Origin: Ephydatia muelleri
Taxonomy: Eukaryota > Porifera > Demospongiae > Spongillida > Spongillidae
Direction of reading: 5' to 3'
Length of the DNA: 64,000 nucleotides
Assembly (NCBI GenBank): GCA_013339895.1
Contig: JABACO010000016.1
Coordinates: forward strand, 4,111,767 to 4,175,766
The notes under the pieces are model-generated. The model saw only the letters and a list, made by a program, of their open reading frames with translations, ran no database searches and had not been told where the DNA came from. Every line of letters starts with the position of its first letter. The first letter of the stretch is position 1. Below, piece by piece: positions 62,338-64,000 of this stretch. The position numbers and the translations under genes were made by a program.

Positions 62338-63789
62338 ATGCTAGCATTTCTGGTACTGTCGCTTATATTTATGTGCTTGCAAAAGACTACGACATCATCA
62401 TTACCAAAACCGTGTAGGGCGTGGCTCGACTCTTGCCGGGACGGTCTTTATGTGTGTACAACGGAGGAGCAATTCTTGATCGACTCAGCAAGATGTCAAA
62501 ACGATAGCGCAAATCCTGTCCCTTCACCGCCTGAAGAATGCATGCTCGTCAATGGATCTTGCCTATTCACGAGTAATGTACCAACGTGCGCAACTTGGCA
62601 GGTTGACTGCACATCGGAGTATGCCTGTGGCACACTCCAGCAATATGAAAGCACACTCAGTTGCCCCTATTTACTTGGTACGCCTCCGCCACCGGAAGAA
62701 ATGTGTATGCCCCTTGAGGAGAGGTGCAACTGGTTTCAGCCATGTCGTTCGTGGCAGAGCTATTGCAATGGGGAGTATGTATGTGGAACACTTTCAGAGT
62801 ACTGGACGTTTATGAACAGTCCGCACCCTGCTTGTACCCTGACTAGTGCCAATATCTTCCGAATACCCCCTGGGAAGTGCATTGTACAAGATGGACATTG
62901 CGCGTGGTCTAGTAAGTGCATTATGATGTCTTTTTTTGGAGTTTCATGATATGTTCTGAGGCTGTGCCCCACCTACCTACTGTTGATAGCGTAATATTCA
63001 TCGCTTGCCCTTTGTGTGTTATGAATATCAATATACTTCTCTAAGGATCTACATTTAGGGCAATTTGTTTTCGTTTTCTCAGAGAATGGTGAGAGGCAGG
63101 GGAAGAGGAGGGAGGGAGGATGGAAGGGAGGGAGGAGGGAGGAGGGAAGGGAGGGAGGAGGAAGGGAGGGAGGAGGGAAGGGAGGGAGGAGGGAAGGGAG
63201 GGAGGAGGGAAGGGAGGGAGGAGGGAAGGGAGGGAGGAGGGAAGGAGGGAGGAGGGAAGGGAGGGAGGGAGGGAAGGGAGGGAGGAGGAGGGAAGGGAGG
63301 GAGGGAGGAGGGAAGGGAGGGAGGGAGGAGGGAAGGGAGGGAGGGAGGAGGGAAGGAGGGGAGGGAGGAGGGAAGGGAGGGATGGAGGAGGGAAGGGAGG
63401 GAGGAGGGAAGGGAGGGAGGAGGGAAGGGAAGGAGGGAAGGGAGGGAGGAGGGAAGGGAGGGAGGAGGGAAGGGAGGGTGGAGGGAAGGGAGGGAGTGAT
63501 GGATGGAGGGGGAAAGAGAGGGAGAGAGAGGGGAGAGGGAGAGAGTGTGTTGAATAACAACACTATCATTATCAGTCATTTTCACCATCACCATCATTTT
63601 ATTCAGATTGTATGGCTTGGATGAATGTTTGCCACACTTCATGGTTATGTGGAACAGAACATGACAATAATCTGTACCAAGTCCTGCCACCACCTCCATG
63701 TCCTCCTATTGATGCGGCTCATTTATGGCCCGAACAACCAGGTATATGTTCATACAGCTCCACACTCAGACAATGTCAGTTCATTCAAG
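62338..63789 (+). CDS. Secreted cysteine-rich repeat protein, partial (first two exons)
   Basis: Exon 1 (62338-62911) starts with a signal peptide, MLAFLVLSLIFMCLQ. Exon 2 (63607-63789) joins in phase 1 across a GT-AG intron (gtaagt...attcag) and ends at a further donor, gtaggt, so the gene continues beyond the window. The roughly 252 residues seen contain four modules of 52-62 residues with the pattern C-x2-W-x3-4-C-x5-C-[GT]-T, an aromatic/acidic stretch, C, a PPP-type proline run, C, x6-7, C. Clear starts are CRAWLDSC, CATWQVDC, CRSWQSYC and CMAWMNVC. No transmembrane segment or catalytic motif is visible. I do not recognise the family. The W...C...C...Y...C spacing faintly recalls GAS1/GDNF-receptor modules, which is only a guess. 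An extracellular role is inferred from the signal peptide and the cysteines. Confidence 0.75.
63088..63546 (+). repeat. Purine-strand minisatellite (GGGAGGGAGGAGGGAA)n
   Basis: About 450 bp of nearly pure G and A on the plus strand, built from GGGAGGGAGGAGGGAA-like units with 4-base expansions and contractions. It lies in intron 1 of the cysteine-rich gene. The long open frames on both strands across it (Gly/Arg/Glu-rich and Pro/Ser/Leu-rich) arise from the repeat and are not genes. Confidence 0.97.
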
Positions 63790-64000
63790 GTAGGTCATTT
63801 GGCGAATACATATGTAATTCATATTATACTGATTACATGTGCATGTATTCGTCGAACACATAAATACCATACATAACTTAAGCTCTCACATATGCATAAT
63901 GTATGAAAGGTCAGTAAACATGTATATTATTCTATTGTTACAATAAATTGCATTTGTACAAAAATGATGTGCTTGCAGTTGAGATCTCAATTTGATTATC

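Noticed and set aside
63065-63699. Several long frames on both strands (144-206 codons, Gly/Arg/Glu-rich or Pro/Ser/Leu-rich)
   Set aside because: They are translations of the homopurine minisatellite; every frame is open because the repeat contains no stops.
1-64000. CRISPR arrays, bacterial operons or phage regions
   Set aside because: No regularly spaced repeats with unique spacers and no ribosome-binding-site-led gene clusters; the window is plainly intron-bearing eukaryotic DNA.

Overview
The window is eukaryotic and reads as the genome of an early-branching marine invertebrate, most likely a sponge. The grounds are an intron-rich animal gene, intron sizes from about 50 bp to nearly 10 kb, an AT-rich background full of the palindromic word TACATGTA, and a load of decayed animal-type transposons (hAT, pogo/Tigger, piggyBac-like, Ty3/Gypsy, tyrosine-recombinase and non-LTR fragments). 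The taxon is an inference; nothing in the window proves it.

One host gene dominates. On the minus strand, from the ATG at 60686 to the TAG at 1629, I can string together 31 coding exons that encode an orthologue of PLAA (phospholipase A2-activating protein, yeast Ufd3/Doa1). It comprises an N-terminal seven-bladed WD40 propeller (exons 1-8, with the tail of the propeller in exon 9), a PFU ubiquitin-binding domain (exons 12-16), a linker with three DPFTG motifs and two RYVPGS motifs (exons 17-20), and a C-terminal PUL domain (exons 21-31). Exon phases agree at every junction except exon 24, where one base appears to be missing. With that base counted the protein would be about 821 residues, close to the usual family length of about 795. 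The first ten introns are under 1 kb. Introns 11, 12, 14, 16, 18, 19, 20, 25 and 26 have been inflated to 2.3-9.8 kb, largely by transposons.

The main intronic insertions, from left to right, are: a gag scrap (4.6-5.0 kb); a piggyBac-like fragment (8.9-9.3 kb); a hAT element at 13.4-18.9 kb that carries a complete 2,750-bp pogo element with TA target duplication and a second pogo-type fragment; a CPEB-like RRM fragment (20.0-20.2 kb); a tyrosine-recombinase fragment and a Gypsy LTR/gag remnant (21.0-22.75 kb); a second tyrosine-recombinase copy plus non-LTR RT and Tigger scraps (27.4-29.9 kb); a long foldback element carrying a Ty3/Gypsy element with 99% identical LTRs (32.1-38.6 kb); a Tigger DNA-binding-domain fragment (41 kb); an internally deleted Gypsy element (46.5-48.5 kb); a hAT C-terminus (48.9-50.2 kb); and an unclassified degenerate element (52.4-55.2 kb).

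To the right of PLAA, a 1.65-kb divergent intergenic region holding a short MITE separates it from a plus-strand gene starting at 62338. That gene encodes a secreted cysteine-rich protein built of repeated six-cysteine modules. It has a purine-strand minisatellite in its first intron and runs off the end of the window. I do not recognise its family, and it is the best candidate here for something undescribed.
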